DNA of 64,000 nt from Microvirga alba (GTDB lineage: Bacteria > Pseudomonadota > Alphaproteobacteria > Rhizobiales > Beijerinckiaceae). Shown piece after piece: positions 1-9,630 of the stretch. The notes below the pieces were generated by a model, which saw nothing but the letters and a program-made list of their open reading frames with translations, did no database searches and was not told the origin of the DNA. Positions within the stretch are counted from its first letter, which is position 1; each line of letters begins with the position of its first letter. The translations under genes were made by a program, and so were the position numbers. The DNA lies in NCBI RefSeq assembly GCF_015694465.1, contig NZ_JADQDO010000010.1, positions 1-64,000 of the forward strand, written 5' to 3'.

Positions 1-509
1 GCGGCGCTGAGCGTGCCGACGGTCACAGGATCCTCGCTCTCGTTGATGGTGGTGTTCGACAGAGCAAGATCCGTCGGAGCATGGTTCACAGGCTCGACCG
101 GATCGTCGGACGGATCGTTGGTGACCGTGATCGTGAACATCTTCGGCTCGCTCACGCCGTCGGGATTGCCGTCCGACGCCTTGACGTAGATCTTGTACGT
201 CTTGACAGCATCGGGGCCGTCAAACTCGAGCGCCTTGCCGGGCGCAAGCTTGATCTGGCCGTTCTCGATGACGAACCAGCCGCCAGCATCGCCGCCGTCC
301 TCGGCGTCGCCGTCGAACGACCACTCGAACTCCGTGTCCCCGTCCTCGTCCCACGCCGTCAGATCGCCAACGATCGTCTCGCCTTCAACGACCGAGATCC
401 CATCGGTTTCACCGCCAAGCTTCAGGTCGGTCGGCGCATGGTTGTCTGCAAACGCAAGTACGCTCTCTTCAATCGGAAAAGTCGTGGTTGTTGAATTCGA
501 TGCCGTCAC
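1..509 (-). CDS. Cadherin-like repeat surface/secreted protein, N-terminal part only
   Basis: The reverse strand is open from a GTG at 509 to the window edge, about 169 codons, and the gene continues off the left side. The translation is acidic and Asp/Gly-rich. It contains the phrase NHAPTDL twice (about residues 28-34 and again near residue 144), which is the inter-domain signature of bacterial cadherin-like/VCBS-type repeats that bind calcium. No classical signal peptide is visible, which fits type I (RTX-type) secretion, where the signal is C-terminal. The start is supported by an AGGGG element 7 nt upstream of the GTG and an in-frame stop just before it. Function is probably adhesion or extracellular matrix; the substrate cannot be told from this fragment. 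The forward-strand ORFs here are shadows. Confidence 0.7.
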   Translation of the reverse strand, partial: MTASNSTTTTFPIEESVLAFADNHAPTDLKLGGETDGISVVEGETIVGDLTAWDEDGDTEFEWSFDGDAEDGGDAGGWFVIENGQIKLAPGKALEFDGPDAVKTYKIYVKASDGNPDGVSEPKMFTITVTNDPSDDPVEPVNHAPTDLALSNTTINESEDPVTVGTLSA

Positions 510-1131
510 GGCGATGCCCCTATATTAAGAATCTTTATTTCCTTTGAAAGGATGAGCCTATATAGCGTTGCATATATGCCATATCAATAACTTTATTTCA
601 TGCTCATCCCGATGCGCAATCCGCTGAAAGAAAATGCGTTTTTGTCCGCGCAGTGATCGTTCAGTAACAACGACCGATTTGCGTTAAAATTACTCGCTTC
701 ACAACAAGTCAACGCACGTTTATTCTTTTAAAATCGCAACAAAGTGATATTTCTTACCATTTTGCCAATCAAATAAAGTATTATTTAAAAGAAACCACCC
801 CGACAAATATACCCGGAGCAGGGAAGCCCGGAAAAAGAAAAACACGGATATTCCTCCGGAGATTGCGAAGCCGAACGACGGATGAAGGCTTGCTAATCTT
901 GCCGGCAACGCGAAACGCGTCGAGCCAGTCCCTCGCCGACTGAGGCCCGTTGCCTCCGCGAGCCGCCCAATGGCCTCGCTCTTCTCGACATGACGAGGAA
1001 TTGATCGCGATTGGGGCCTTCGACGGCCTCCTCCCTGCGCCGTGCCCATTTGACGGCTGGTCATAGGGACGAGCCATGCTACCTTCAATCGGGGAACGAA
1101 GACGGAGGACTTGTGCGCGGGAGATGATGGC
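510..1131. other. Intergenic region, AT-rich, divergent promoters expected
   Basis: About 620 bases between the leftward repeat protein and the rightward DUF4175 gene. The part from about 520 to 830 is clearly more AT-rich than the surrounding genome, as expected for upstream control of a surface protein. Reverse ORFs across 720-1409 are antisense to the neighbour and show no recognisable domain. I see no RNA gene and no convincing terminator here. Confidence 0.5.
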
Positions 1132-3693
1132 ATGAGCGACGGCCCCAACCACTTTCCGGCGCGAAGTTCGCTCGGCACCCGGTTCGAGCGCTTTGTCGCG
1201 CGGGCACGTCGATCCCTGTGGTGGGAGCGATCCTGGCCTCTGCTATGGCTGCCGATTGCAGTTGTGCTTCTGTTCCTGACCGCGTCCTGGCTTGGCCTAT
1301 GGCTCGATCTGCCGCCCGTCTGGCGTATGGCGGGCCTCGGCCTCTTCGCCCTGGCGCTCGCCGGGTCTTTCTGGCCATTCCTCCGCTTGCGGGCGCCGAC
1401 CCGTGCCAATGCCCTCGATCGCCTCGACAGGGATACGGGTTTGACCGGTGCACCGGCGCGCGCGCTGGATGATACCCTGGCCCTCGGCTCGAACGACGCC
1501 GGAACGCGGGCGCTCTGGGCGCTTCACCAGAGGCGTGCGGAAGACGCAATCGCCCGGATGCGAGTCTCCCCGCCCCGCCCCGACATGCCCAGACGCGACC
1601 GCTACGCCTTTCGTGCAGCCGGTCTGGTCGCTGCGGTGGCCAGCGCTTTCGTGGCGGGCCCCGAAATCGGTTCGCGCCTCGGCGCGGCTTTCGACTGGCG
1701 AGCGCCCAAGGCCGCGCCGCCAACCTTTCGCATCGATGGCTGGATCGACCCCCCGCGCTACACGCGCGTACCGCCTATCATGATCGACCTCGCCAAGGAG
1801 CAGCGTCTGCGTGCGCCGGTTCATTCAACCGTGGTCGTCCGCGCTGCCGGTGAGGGAAGCGCCGAAATCACCGCGACGCAGGGATTGACCGCGCTGCCCG
1901 CCAGCGGCAACCCGCGACCGGGGCTACAGGAGCAGCGGTTCACGCTCGATGGCAGCGCCGAACTGACGGTCGGCACCGGACGCTCCCAAAGCGCTAGGCT
2001 GGCCATCGACGCCATTCCGGACAACCCGCCTGAAATCACCTTCACAGGCCCCCCCGAGGTGAATGCCCGCGGCACCTTCACCCTCACCTACAAGGGCAAG
2101 GACGATTACGGCATCGTGTCCCTCGAAGGCGTGGTCGAAAGAGCCGAGGGCGGCAAAGGGCGCTCTCTCGTCACCGCGCCCCATCTCGACCTGCCGCTTC
2201 CCAGCCATGACGAGAAGGCCCCGGAAACGCGTTCTCCCGTCGATCTCACGGGTCATCCCTGGGCCGGCGCCAAGGTCACGATCACGCTTCGGGCCAAGGA
2301 CGATGCCGGCCAAGAGGGCGTGAGCGAGGCAATCACCTTCACCTTGCCCCAGCGTCCCTTTACCAATCCGCTCGCCAAGGCCCTGGTCGAACAGCGGCGC
2401 AAACTGGTGCTGGTCCCCGATGACCGCAAACGGGTCCAGACCGCCCTCGATGCGTTGCTGATCGCACCCGACAGCTTTACGCCGCAATGGGGCGTGTTCA
2501 TGGGCCTGCGCGTAGGTGCCAGCCGCCTGCGCCGCGCGCGGACCGACCAGGATCTGCTCGACGTGGCCGACTGGCTTTGGAACATGGCGCTCCAGATCGA
2601 GGACGGCGGCCTCTCGGACGCCGAGCGCGAACTGCGCGCCGCCCAGGATCGCCTCAAGGAGGCCATGGATCGCGGCGCGCCGAACGAAGAGATCAAGCGC
2701 CTGACCGATGAGCTGCGGCAGGCAATGGACAAATTCCTGCGCGAATTTGCCCAACGGATGCAGCAAAATCCGCAATCGCGCGACCCCAATCAACGCGGCC
2801 CCGAGCGCGTGATCTCGCAGGATGATCTCAATCGCATGCTGCGTCAGATGGAAGACGCCATGCGCCGCGGCGACATGGCTGAGGCGCAGCGGCTCCTGGA
2901 TCAATTGCGCAATATCCTGGAAAATCTTCAAACCGCACAACCGAACAGCCGCATGACCGATCCGCTCGGGCGCGAAATGAACCAGGCTATGCGGGATCTG
3001 GAAAACATGGCGCGCGACCAGCAAAACCTGCGCGACGACACGTTCCGGCAAGGCCAGAACAAGCGCATGCAGCAGGGCGACCGGAACCGCATGCGGCAGG
3101 GTCAAAGGCCGGGGCAACGCCAGCCTGGCCAGCGCGGCCGTGAGGGTGACGAGCAGGATCAGAATCAGGCCGATAACGGCCAGGATGGCCAGCAGGATCA
3201 GGACGGCCGCGCGTTGAATCAACGGCAGCAGGCTCTCCGCGAAGCCTTGGAGGATCTGCAACGGCGGATGCAGGGTCTCGGAATGCAGGGCGAACAGGGC
3301 CTCAACGACGCCGAGCAAGCCATGAAGGAAGCCGAGGGCGCCCTCGGGGAAGGCCAGGACGGCCCCGCCGTCGATGCGCAGGGCCGCGCCTTGGAAGCCT
3401 TACGCCGCGGCATGCAGGGAATGGCCCAGCAGATGCAGCAAATGCAGCAGGGCCAGGGCGACGATCAGCCTGGCGGCTCTCAAGGAAACGAGCAGGCGAC
3501 ACAGCGGGACTACGACCCGCTCGGACGGCCACCGCGCGAGAGGGGAATGTCCGATGGCTCCGCCGTCGTCCCGGGCCCTGACGCTGCGGCACGAGCCCGG
3601 CAGATCTTGGACGAATTGCGTCGCAAACTGGGCGATCCGACGCGGCCGCAGGAGGAACTCGATTATTTCGATCGGCTGTTGCGCAAGAATTGA
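1132..3693 (+). CDS. TIGR02302/DUF4175 family membrane protein
   Basis: An 853-residue protein of the alphaproteobacterial DUF4175 (TIGR02302) family, of unknown biochemical role. Two hydrophobic segments near the N-terminus (about residues 35-57 and 63-85) anchor it in the inner membrane, and a third weak segment follows near residue 165. The middle is a beta-rich periplasmic-type region. The last 300 residues are an extreme Gln/Arg/Asp/Met-rich coiled-coil tract (RMQQG, GQDGQQDQDG and similar repeats). I chose ATG 1132 because GGGAG lies 8 nt upstream; an ORF start at 1111 would add seven residues of no family character. It is followed by a small membrane protein gene. The family assignment is firm, the function unknown. 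Confidence 0.8.
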   Translation: MSDGPNHFPARSSLGTRFERFVARARRSLWWERSWPLLWLPIAVVLLFLTASWLGLWLDLPPVWRMAGLGLFALALAGSFWPFLRLRAPTRANALDRLDRDTGLTGAPARALDDTLALGSNDAGTRALWALHQRRAEDAIARMRVSPPRPDMPRRDRYAFRAAGLVAAVASAFVAGPEIGSRLGAAFDWRAPKAAPPTFRIDGWIDPPRYTRVPPIMIDLAKEQRLRAPVHSTVVVRAAGEGSAEITATQGLTALPASGNPRPGLQEQRFTLDGSAELTVGTGRSQSARLAIDAIPDNPPEITFTGPPEVNARGTFTLTYKGKDDYGIVSLEGVVERAEGGKGRSLVTAPHLDLPLPSHDEKAPETRSPVDLTGHPWAGAKVTITLRAKDDAGQEGVSEAITFTLPQRPFTNPLAKALVEQRRKLVLVPDDRKRVQTALDALLIAPDSFTPQWGVFMGLRVGASRLRRARTDQDLLDVADWLWNMALQIEDGGLSDAERELRAAQDRLKEAMDRGAPNEEIKRLTDELRQAMDKFLREFAQRMQQNPQSRDPNQRGPERVISQDDLNRMLRQMEDAMRRGDMAEAQRLLDQLRNILENLQTAQPNSRMTDPLGREMNQAMRDLENMARDQQNLRDDTFRQGQNKRMQQGDRNRMRQGQRPGQRQPGQRGREGDEQDQNQADNGQDGQQDQDGRALNQRQQALREALEDLQRRMQGLGMQGEQGLNDAEQAMKEAEGALGEGQDGPAVDAQGRALEALRRGMQGMAQQMQQMQQGQGDDQPGGSQGNEQATQRDYDPLGRPPRERGMSDGSAVVPGPDAAARARQILDELRRKLGDPTRPQEELDYFDRLLRKN

Positions 3694-3769
3694 TTCGGCG
3701 CGAACCAAATCCCTTGCGTCGTCGTCCGGATCGCGCCACGGTCCGCCAAAATATTCCGATGGAATCAAG

Positions 3770-3961
3770 ATGACCAGTTTTGTCGATCTACTTGTGCCTG
3801 TGGCCGTCATGGCGGTCGCTTTTGTTCTCCTTCTCGGCCTTATCAACATGTTACGTGGCGGGAGCGCCAACCGGTCGCAGCAGCTCATGCGCCTTCGCAT
3901 TTTGCTCCAATTTCTGGCAATTATCATCATCATGGGCGTAATCTGGTGGAGAGCGGCCTAG
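3770..3961 (+). CDS. Twin transmembrane helix small protein (HIG1-type)
   Basis: A 63-residue protein with two hydrophobic helices (about residues 6-26 and 41-60) joined by a short basic loop (RGGSANRSQQLMRLR). This matches the small HIG1-domain 'twin transmembrane helix' proteins of Rhizobiales, which are relatives of respiratory-supercomplex factors. An oxygen- or respiration-related role is known for the eukaryotic family and is only inferred here. In Rhizobiales this gene commonly sits next to the cobalamin adenosyltransferase gene, as it nearly does here. The ATG at 3770 has only a weak upstream purine stretch. The longer open frame from 3374 reads out of frame through the preceding gene and is not coding. 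Confidence 0.7.
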   Translation: MTSFVDLLVPVAVMAVAFVLLLGLINMLRGGSANRSQQLMRLRILLQFLAIIIIMGVIWWRAA

Positions 3962-4055
3962 CTGCACCTTATTGACACATTCTCGCCATCGTTCTCTATA
4001 AGAGACTATTAGGTATATTCGGCGACCCAATCTTAACCAGGTGATGGAACTCTTG

Positions 4056-4652
4056 ATGCGTGTCGGCACAGTTATAGGCATGAGCCTTCTGGTCGCCTCC
4101 ATGGGAGCAACGGGGGTTGCCAACGCATCCGAGGTCAAGCGGCAACCCGGCTCGACTGCCTCGGCGCAGCCCAGCCTGCTTTCTGAGTTTCGATTCGGGT
4201 TCTCCGCGCAGGATCCCTGGGGCGCTGAAGGGCGCGACGGCTCCGCCAACCTGACCGGCGAAATCCTTTTCGCGAAGCCCTTTACGCCATCCGACCTCTT
4301 CACCAGCTATTTCGTCCCGCGGCCTCATATCGGAGGCAGCCTGAACTTCGACGGCCGAACCAGCTTCGCCTATGCCGGCCTTTCCTGGACCATCGATGTA
4401 ACGCCCAGCCTCTTCGTCGAAGGCAGCATCGGCGGCGCGATCCACAACGGCAACCGGAACCCCGTCTATACGCCTCCCGATCTTCAGGCGTTGGGCTGTT
4501 CGCCCCTGTTTCGTGAATCCGGCTCGGTGGGCGTGCGCCTCGCGGCCAATTGGAGCGTGGTGGCCACCGTCGAGCATCTCTCAAACGCCGGCGCCTGCGC
4601 GGAAAATCGGGGCTTGACGAACATCGGCGCGCGGGTCGGGTATTCGTTCTAG
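4056..4652 (+). CDS. Acyloxyacyl hydrolase, PagL-type lipid A 3-O-deacylase
   Basis: A protein of about 198 residues with an N-terminal signal peptide (MRVGTVIGMSLLVASMGATG, cleavage near VANA|SEV) and an outer-membrane beta-barrel pattern ending in the aromatic C-terminus GYSF. The C-terminal HLSNAG motif carries the His-Ser pair of PagL-family lipid A 3-O-deacylases, which remove the 3-hydroxyacyl chain from lipid A in the outer membrane. Alternative starts at 4041 (GTG) and 4044 (ATG) would add four or five residues; 4056 gives the cleaner signal peptide and has GGA about 7 nt upstream. Several Rhizobiales carry such a gene beside the small twin-helix protein. The enzymatic role is by family. 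Confidence 0.75.
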   Translation: MRVGTVIGMSLLVASMGATGVANASEVKRQPGSTASAQPSLLSEFRFGFSAQDPWGAEGRDGSANLTGEILFAKPFTPSDLFTSYFVPRPHIGGSLNFDGRTSFAYAGLSWTIDVTPSLFVEGSIGGAIHNGNRNPVYTPPDLQALGCSPLFRESGSVGVRLAANWSVVATVEHLSNAGACAENRGLTNIGARVGYSF

Positions 4653-4678
4653 TCGAACTCCAACCGCTTGGGCCATCA

Positions 4679-5254
4679 ATGGTCGTCCTCAATCGCATCT
4701 ACACCCGCACGGGCGACAAGGGCACGACAGCCCTCGCCGCAGGGGGGCGGCGTCCCAAACACGATCTGCGCATCGAAGCCTTCGGGACGGTGGACGAAAC
4801 CAACGCCTGTCTTGGCATGGTCCGGCTCCACACCGCGGGGCATGAGATCGACCCGATGTTGGGCCGCATCCAGAACGACCTGTTCGATCTGGGCTCTGAT
4901 CTGGCCACCGTCGAGACCGGAAAACCCCTCCCCTATGAACCGCTGCGCATCACCCAGGCCCAGGTGGAGCGCATCGAGCATGAGATCGACCAGCTGAACG
5001 CGCATCTCGCGCCGCTCCGCTCGTTCGTTCTGCCCGGCGGAACACCCGCCGCCGCTGTGCTTCATCTCGCACGGACCGTTTGCCGCCGCGCTGAGCGTTG
5101 CGTCGTTGAATTGATGCAAAAGCCCGACGAGAAGGTTTCACCGGAAGCGCTGAAATACCTGAACCGGTTATCGGATTTTCTCTTCGTCGCCTCGCGTTAC
5201 ATCAACGACAAGGGCGCTCTCGACGTTCTTTGGGTGCCGGGGCAGAACCGCTAG
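4679..5254 (+). CDS. Cob(I)alamin adenosyltransferase (PduO type)
   Basis: A 191-residue protein of the PduO/EutT-type ATP:cob(I)alamin adenosyltransferase family, which transfers the 5'-deoxyadenosyl group of ATP to cob(I)alamin to make coenzyme B12. The N-terminal TRTGDKGTTAL motif binds ATP, FGTVDETNACLG follows, and the conserved core residues are FVLPGGTPAAAVLHLARTVCRRAER and LNRLSDFLFVASRY. Length is normal for the family. ATG 4679 is chosen because the conserved N-terminus (VVLNRIYTRTGDKG) starts right after it; the open frame upstream overlaps the previous gene. The stop lies 6 bases before the rhomboid gene, so the two are probably co-transcribed. Confidence 0.9.
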   Translation: MVVLNRIYTRTGDKGTTALAAGGRRPKHDLRIEAFGTVDETNACLGMVRLHTAGHEIDPMLGRIQNDLFDLGSDLATVETGKPLPYEPLRITQAQVERIEHEIDQLNAHLAPLRSFVLPGGTPAAAVLHLARTVCRRAERCVVELMQKPDEKVSPEALKYLNRLSDFLFVASRYINDKGALDVLWVPGQNR

Positions 5255-5260
5255 GAACCG

Positions 5261-5968
5261 ATGTTTCTTCCGCTTCATGACGGCATCCCGCTACGGAACA
5301 TGAAGACGCCGATCATGACGCGGTCGCTGCTCGTGGTCTGCACCGTCGTTTATCTCTTCACGTTCTACGGACCTCTCGGGCCGGATGCGATGGTGGCCGG
5401 CTTCGGCCTGATCCCATCCGTCTTATTCGGGACAGAAATTCTTCCCGAAGGCTACCCGTTCGGGCCCGCGCCGCTGACACTCGCGACCAACATCTTCCTG
5501 CACATGTCGCTCATTCACCTTCTCGGCAACATGCTGTTTCTCTGGGTCTTCGGCGACAATGTGGAAGATGCCATGGGGCATCTCCGTTTTCTCTTGTTTT
5601 TCCTGATATGCGGAAGTGTCGCCAGCCTGGCCCATGCTCTCGCCCTACCTGCCTCGGATCGCCCGTTGATCGGGGCATCGGGCGGTGTAGCCGGAGTCGT
5701 GGCGGCGTATCTCATTCTCTACCCCCGTGTGCGCATCTGGGGCCTTTTCTTGCAAGGGATTCCTTTGCGCGTGCCAGCCTATGGAGCCATCGGTTTCTGG
5801 TTTGCCTTGCAATTCATCGCCGCGTTTTTCGGCGGCGATGAGGGCGTGGGTTGGTTCGCGCATCTGGGAGGCTTCGTTGCAGGCGCTCTTCTCATCCCCA
5901 TCATGCGCCGGCATGCCGATCCCGTGCAGGCGCGCGTTGACGCGCAAGAACTGCAAGCGCCGCGTTGA
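5261..5968 (+). CDS. Rhomboid family intramembrane serine protease
   Basis: A 235-residue polytopic inner-membrane protein with six hydrophobic segments. The rhomboid catalytic serine lies in LIGASGGVAGV (about residue 134) and the catalytic histidine in FAHLGGFVAG (about residue 208). The HLLGNMLFLWVFG motif on the second helix is also typical. Rhomboids cleave transmembrane substrates; the substrate here is unknown. The gene follows the cobalamin adenosyltransferase by 6 bases and precedes etfB by about 100 bases, so it may be read with the former. Confidence in the family is high because both catalytic residues and their glycine-rich surroundings are present. Confidence 0.9.
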   Translation: MFLPLHDGIPLRNMKTPIMTRSLLVVCTVVYLFTFYGPLGPDAMVAGFGLIPSVLFGTEILPEGYPFGPAPLTLATNIFLHMSLIHLLGNMLFLWVFGDNVEDAMGHLRFLLFFLICGSVASLAHALALPASDRPLIGASGGVAGVVAAYLILYPRVRIWGLFLQGIPLRVPAYGAIGFWFALQFIAAFFGGDEGVGWFAHLGGFVAGALLIPIMRRHADPVQARVDAQELQAPR

Positions 5969-6070
5969 CAATCAAGAAGCTCTCGCTAGGGTCCGTTCCA
6001 TCTTATTCCTACCCGTCCGGATAGCGCCACCGGCTGCGTCCGGATCTGACTTTTCGATAGGGACAGTCGT

Positions 6071-6820
6071 ATGAAGCTCCTGGTGCCTGTGAAGCGTGTC
6101 GTTGACTATAACGTCAAGATCCGGGTGAAGCCTGACGGATCGGGCGTTGAGCTGGCAAACGTGAAGATGTCGATGAACCCCTTCGATGAGATCGCCATCG
6201 AGGAAGCGGTTCGGCTGAAGGAGCAGGGCAAGGCGACCGAGATCGTCGCCGTTTCCATTGGGCCGGCCCAGGCCGCGGAGACGATCCGCACGGCACTTGC
6301 GATGGGCGCGGACCGCGGCATCCTGGTGAAGACCGATGCGACGGTCGAGCCGCTCGCCGTGGCAAAGATCCTGAAGAAGCTGGTCGAGCAGGAGAGCCCG
6401 CAGCTCGTCATCATGGGCAAGCAGGCGATCGACGACGACGCCAACCAGACCGGACAGATGCTGGCCGCATTGTTGGGCTGGCCACAGGGCACCTTCGCCT
6501 TCAAGGTCGCGCTGGACACGAACACCATCGACGTGACCCGCGAGGTCGATGGCGGCCTGCAGACGGTGAGCCTGACGCTTCCGGCCATTGTCACCACGGA
6601 CCTGCGCCTGAACGAACCACGCTATGCGTCGCTTCCCAACATCATGAAGGCGAAGAAGAAGCCGCTCGACGAGACGACCCCGGAGACGCTCGGCGTCGAT
6701 GTGGCACCGCGCCTGAAGGTGGTGAAGACGGCCGAGCCCGGCGGCCGCAAGGCAGGCGTGAAGGTCGGCTCGGTGGCCGAACTGGTGAACAAGCTCAAGA
6801 CCGAAGCCGGCGTGCTTTGA
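6071..6820 (+). CDS. etfB: Electron transfer flavoprotein subunit beta
   Basis: A 249-residue EtfB, the AMP-binding beta subunit of the soluble flavoprotein that passes electrons from acyl-CoA dehydrogenases to ETF-ubiquinone oxidoreductase. It starts [20 protein letters not shown], and the family signature region [30 protein letters not shown] lies at about residues 113-143. The C-terminus ([14 protein letters not shown]) is typical of alphaproteobacterial EtfB. Length is normal. It is followed by etfA after 76 bases in the same direction; the two subunits form a heterodimer. Confidence 0.96.
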   Translation: MKLLVPVKRVVDYNVKIRVKPDGSGVELANVKMSMNPFDEIAIEEAVRLKEQGKATEIVAVSIGPAQAAETIRTALAMGADRGILVKTDATVEPLAVAKILKKLVEQESPQLVIMGKQAIDDDANQTGQMLAALLGWPQGTFAFKVALDTNTIDVTREVDGGLQTVSLTLPAIVTTDLRLNEPRYASLPNIMKAKKKPLDETTPETLGVDVAPRLKVVKTAEPGGRKAGVKVGSVAELVNKLKTEAGVL

Positions 6821-6896
6821 TTTCGAATTCTCGCATTTTCGAACGGCGACCGGTTCCCACCTCGCCTGAAAATGCTTCCTGCGGGAGAACAGAACA

Positions 6897-7841
6897 ATGA
6901 CCACATTGCTGATCGCCGAGCACGACAACGCTCATTTGAAGGACGCGACCCACAAGGCGCTTTCCGCCGCCGCTGCCCTTGGCGGCTCGGTCCATGTGCT
7001 GGTGGCAGGCAACAATGCCAAGGCTGCCGCGGACGCCGCATCGAGGCTTGCCGGCGTCGAGAAGGTGCTTCTTGCGGACAATGTCGCTTACGAGCACCAG
7101 CTCGCCGAGCCGCTCGCCGCGCTGATCGTATCGCTTGCCGGGCCGTATGACGCCATCCTCGCGCCGGCGACCACTACGGGCAAGAACGTGCTGCCGCGGG
7201 TGGCCGCTCTGCTCGACGTGATGCAGGTCTCCGACATCACCAAGGTCGTCTCGCCCGACACGTTCGAGCGGCCGATCTATGCCGGCAACGCAATCCAGAC
7301 CGTGCAGGCGACCGACCCGAAGAAGGTCATCACCGTGCGCACCGCCGCGTTCCCGGCAGCCAGCGAGGGCGGCTCCGCCCCCATCGAGACCGTGAACCCG
7401 GCCGCCGATCCGCAAGTGTCGCGTTTCAAGGGCGAAGAGATCGCCCACACCGACCGCCCGGAGTTGACCTCGGCGAAGATCATCATCTCGGGCGGCCGCT
7501 CGCTCGGCTCGGCGGAGAACTTCACCAAGTATATCGAGCCGATCGCCGACAAGCTCGGCGCGGCCATGGGCGCGTCGCGCGCGGCGGTCGACGCGGGCTA
7601 CGCGCCGAACGACTGGCAGGTCGGCCAGACCGGCAAGGTCGTGGCCCCGGACCTCTACATCGCTGTCGGCATCTCCGGCGCGATCCAGCACCTCGCCGGC
7701 ATGAAGGATTCCAAGGTCATCGTCGCCATCAACAAGGATGAGGAAGCCCCGATCTTCCAGGTCGCGGATTACGGCCTCGTCGGTGATCTGTTCACAATCC
7801 TGCCCGAGCTGCAGGAGGAGTTGACCAAAGCCGGTCATTAG
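6897..7841 (+). CDS. etfA: Electron transfer flavoprotein subunit alpha
   Basis: A 314-residue EtfA, the FAD-binding alpha subunit partner of EtfB. The C-terminal FAD domain contains [11 protein letters not shown], then [45 protein letters not shown], the family signature with the conserved arginine and histidine that contact FAD. DGLVGDLF-type residues ([18 protein letters not shown]) close the protein. Transcription probably ends at the strong hairpin just downstream (7856-7889), although the hbd gene that follows works in the same pathway. Confidence 0.96.
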   Translation: MTTLLIAEHDNAHLKDATHKALSAAAALGGSVHVLVAGNNAKAAADAASRLAGVEKVLLADNVAYEHQLAEPLAALIVSLAGPYDAILAPATTTGKNVLPRVAALLDVMQVSDITKVVSPDTFERPIYAGNAIQTVQATDPKKVITVRTAAFPAASEGGSAPIETVNPAADPQVSRFKGEEIAHTDRPELTSAKIIISGGRSLGSAENFTKYIEPIADKLGAAMGASRAAVDAGYAPNDWQVGQTGKVVAPDLYIAVGISGAIQHLAGMKDSKVIVAINKDEEAPIFQVADYGLVGDLFTILPELQEELTKAGH

Positions 7842-7855
7842 GGTCAGGAATAATC

Positions 7856-7889
7856 AAGAGCGGGACGGGCCTCCTGCCCCGCTCTTTAG
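7856..7889 (+). terminator. Rho-independent terminator after etfA
   Basis: Perfect 9-bp inverted repeat AAGAGCGGG / CCCGCTCTT (7856-7864 and 7878-7886), GC-rich in the stem and followed by a short T tract. It sits 14 bases after the etfA stop and 30 bases before the hbd start, so it separates or attenuates the two transcription units. Confidence 0.75.
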
Positions 7890-7919
7890 ATGGCAAGGAG
7901 GTCCGGGGCAGCACGCGAG

Positions 7920-8801
7920 ATGAGTATCGAGATCAAAACCGTTGGCGTTATCGGCGCTGGTCAGATGGGCAGCGGCATCGCTCATGTGTGCTCGCTTGCC
8001 GGCTTTGACGTCCGTCTCCACGACCTGTCGGAGGAGAGGATCAAGGCCGGGCTCGCCACCATCAACGGCAACATGTCTCGCCAGGTCGCCAAAGAGGCGA
8101 TCAGGGACACCGATCGTCAGGCGGCCCTCGCCCGCATCGTTCCGGCGCTGTCCTATGACGACCTGAGGCCATGCGACATCGTCATCGAAGCCGCGACCGA
8201 GAACGAGGAGGTGAAGCGCAAGATCTTCACCGCCCTGAGCCCGTCGCTTCGCCCCGAAACGATGATCGCGACCAATACGTCCTCAATCTCCATTACGCGC
8301 CTCGCCGCGGCCACGGATCGGCCGGAGCGCTTCATCGGCATTCACTTCATGAATCCCGTGCCCGTGATGCAGCTTGTCGAGCTGATCCGCGGCATCGCCA
8401 CAGAGGACTCGACTTACGAATCCTCGAAAGAATTCATCGGCAAGCTCGGCAAGACCGCGACGGTCTCCGAGGATTTCCCGGCATTCATCGTCAACCGCAT
8501 CCTGCTGCCGATGATCAACGAGGCGATCTACACCCTCTATGAGGGCGTGGGCTCGGTCGATGCCATCGACACCGCCATGCGCCTTGGCGCGAACCACCCC
8601 ATGGGACCGCTCCAGCTCGCGGACTTCATCGGGCTCGATACCTGCCTGTCCATCATGCAGGTGCTTCACGAGGGCCTGGCGGATTCGAAATACCGCCCCT
8701 GCCCGCTGCTCGTGAAATACGTGGAAGCCGGCTGGCTCGGACGGAAAGCCAAGCGCGGCTTCTACGATTATCGGGGCGAGAAGCCGGTTCCGACCCGCTA
8801 A
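7920..8801 (+). CDS. 3-hydroxybutyryl-CoA dehydrogenase
   Basis: A 293-residue NAD-dependent 3-hydroxyacyl-CoA dehydrogenase of the short Hbd/PaaH/FadB2 type, oxidising (S)-3-hydroxybutyryl-CoA to acetoacetyl-CoA in beta-oxidation or polyhydroxybutyrate/butyrate metabolism. The Rossmann motif is VGVIGAGQMGSGIAHV at the N-terminus. The catalytic region TNTSSISITRLA, FIGIHFMNPVPVMQLVELI and the C-terminal domain GANHPMGPLQLADFIGLD are all intact. I chose ATG 7920 because the earlier ATG (7890) lies directly against the etfA terminator and would add ten residues (MARRSGAARE) not found in the family. The neighbouring ETF genes can accept electrons from the acyl-CoA dehydrogenase step of the same pathway. 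Confidence 0.92.
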   Translation: MSIEIKTVGVIGAGQMGSGIAHVCSLAGFDVRLHDLSEERIKAGLATINGNMSRQVAKEAIRDTDRQAALARIVPALSYDDLRPCDIVIEAATENEEVKRKIFTALSPSLRPETMIATNTSSISITRLAAATDRPERFIGIHFMNPVPVMQLVELIRGIATEDSTYESSKEFIGKLGKTATVSEDFPAFIVNRILLPMINEAIYTLYEGVGSVDAIDTAMRLGANHPMGPLQLADFIGLDTCLSIMQVLHEGLADSKYRPCPLLVKYVEAGWLGRKAKRGFYDYRGEKPVPTR

Positions 8802-8908
8802 CCTGCGGACGAAATGTCCTGAGCCAACGTCAAGCGTTAGCTTATGCCCCGCCGCATGCGCTTGTGCTCGCGCTGTCGCGCGTAGGGTCGCCCGCGGCGG
8901 ACGATGCT

Positions 8909-9427
8909 CTAGACAAACCGCCGGAACACGTCGGTGAAGAAATAGGGGCCGAAGCTCCAAAGCCCTGCCCATAGGGCTGCGCCGAGGGCGTTCGCGGACA
9001 CGAAACGCAACCACGGCATCCCAACCGATCCGGCGATAAGGCCATTGAGCTGCCGGAGCAGGACCACGAACCTCGCGATCATCACCATGAAGAACCCCTT
9101 GTCGCGCGCCATGACCTCAAGGCGGGTCAAGCGTTCGGGCGTCAGTTTCACCAGCGCTCCATAGCGTTGCAGCAGGCGGCGTCCGCCGTAACGGCCAATG
9201 ACATAGCCCGTGCTGTCGCCCAGTACCGCGCCGAACCACGCCGCCAGGAAGACATGCTCGATAGCGAGATCGCCCCGCGAGGCCAGCAGGGCGGCTCCGA
9301 TGAGGGCGCTCTCGCCGGGCAACGGCGCGCCAAAAGCCTCGAAATAGACGATGAAGAAAAGAGCGACGGCGCCGTAGGCCGCGATGGCGGCGTCGATCGA
9401 AGCCAGGCTCTGCTGCAGGGTGCTCAT
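8909..9427 (-). CDS. DedA family membrane protein
   Basis: A 172-residue integral membrane protein of the DedA/SNARE-associated (VTT domain) family. It contains EAFGAPLPGESALIGAALLA near the N-terminus, then GDSTGYVIGRYGGRRLLQRYG, and the family-typical FVVLLRQLNGLIAGSVGMPWLRF with the conserved arginine. DedA proteins are thought to act as lipid flippases or in membrane potential and envelope homeostasis. ATG 9427 has GGAGG 5 nt upstream; the longer frame to 9448 adds MQRAGGR without a ribosome site. It is convergent with hbd and divergent from the HNH gene. Confidence 0.88.
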   Translation of the reverse strand: MSTLQQSLASIDAAIAAYGAVALFFIVYFEAFGAPLPGESALIGAALLASRGDLAIEHVFLAAWFGAVLGDSTGYVIGRYGGRRLLQRYGALVKLTPERLTRLEVMARDKGFFMVMIARFVVLLRQLNGLIAGSVGMPWLRFVSANALGAALWAGLWSFGPYFFTDVFRRFV

Positions 9428-9630
9428 ACGTCCTCCAGCTCTCTGCATCGACGTTCGTCTAAGGACGTCGCTGAGTATTCACCCTCGCATGCCGACCGTC
9501 ATCTTGAGATTTTCCCCATGATTTCTGCGTGGTGCGTCATAAACGACCCGCGGCTGAGCTTCACAACAGCGTCACAGTTTCATAGTCTTATACAAACGGG
9601 ATGAAGACTTTCTCTCTTCGAGGAGGTGAG

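Noticed and set aside
1924-3318. 464-codon reverse ORF in the DUF4175 gene
   Set aside because: Shadow of the Gln-rich coding frame, giving a Leu/Ala/His-rich artificial product.
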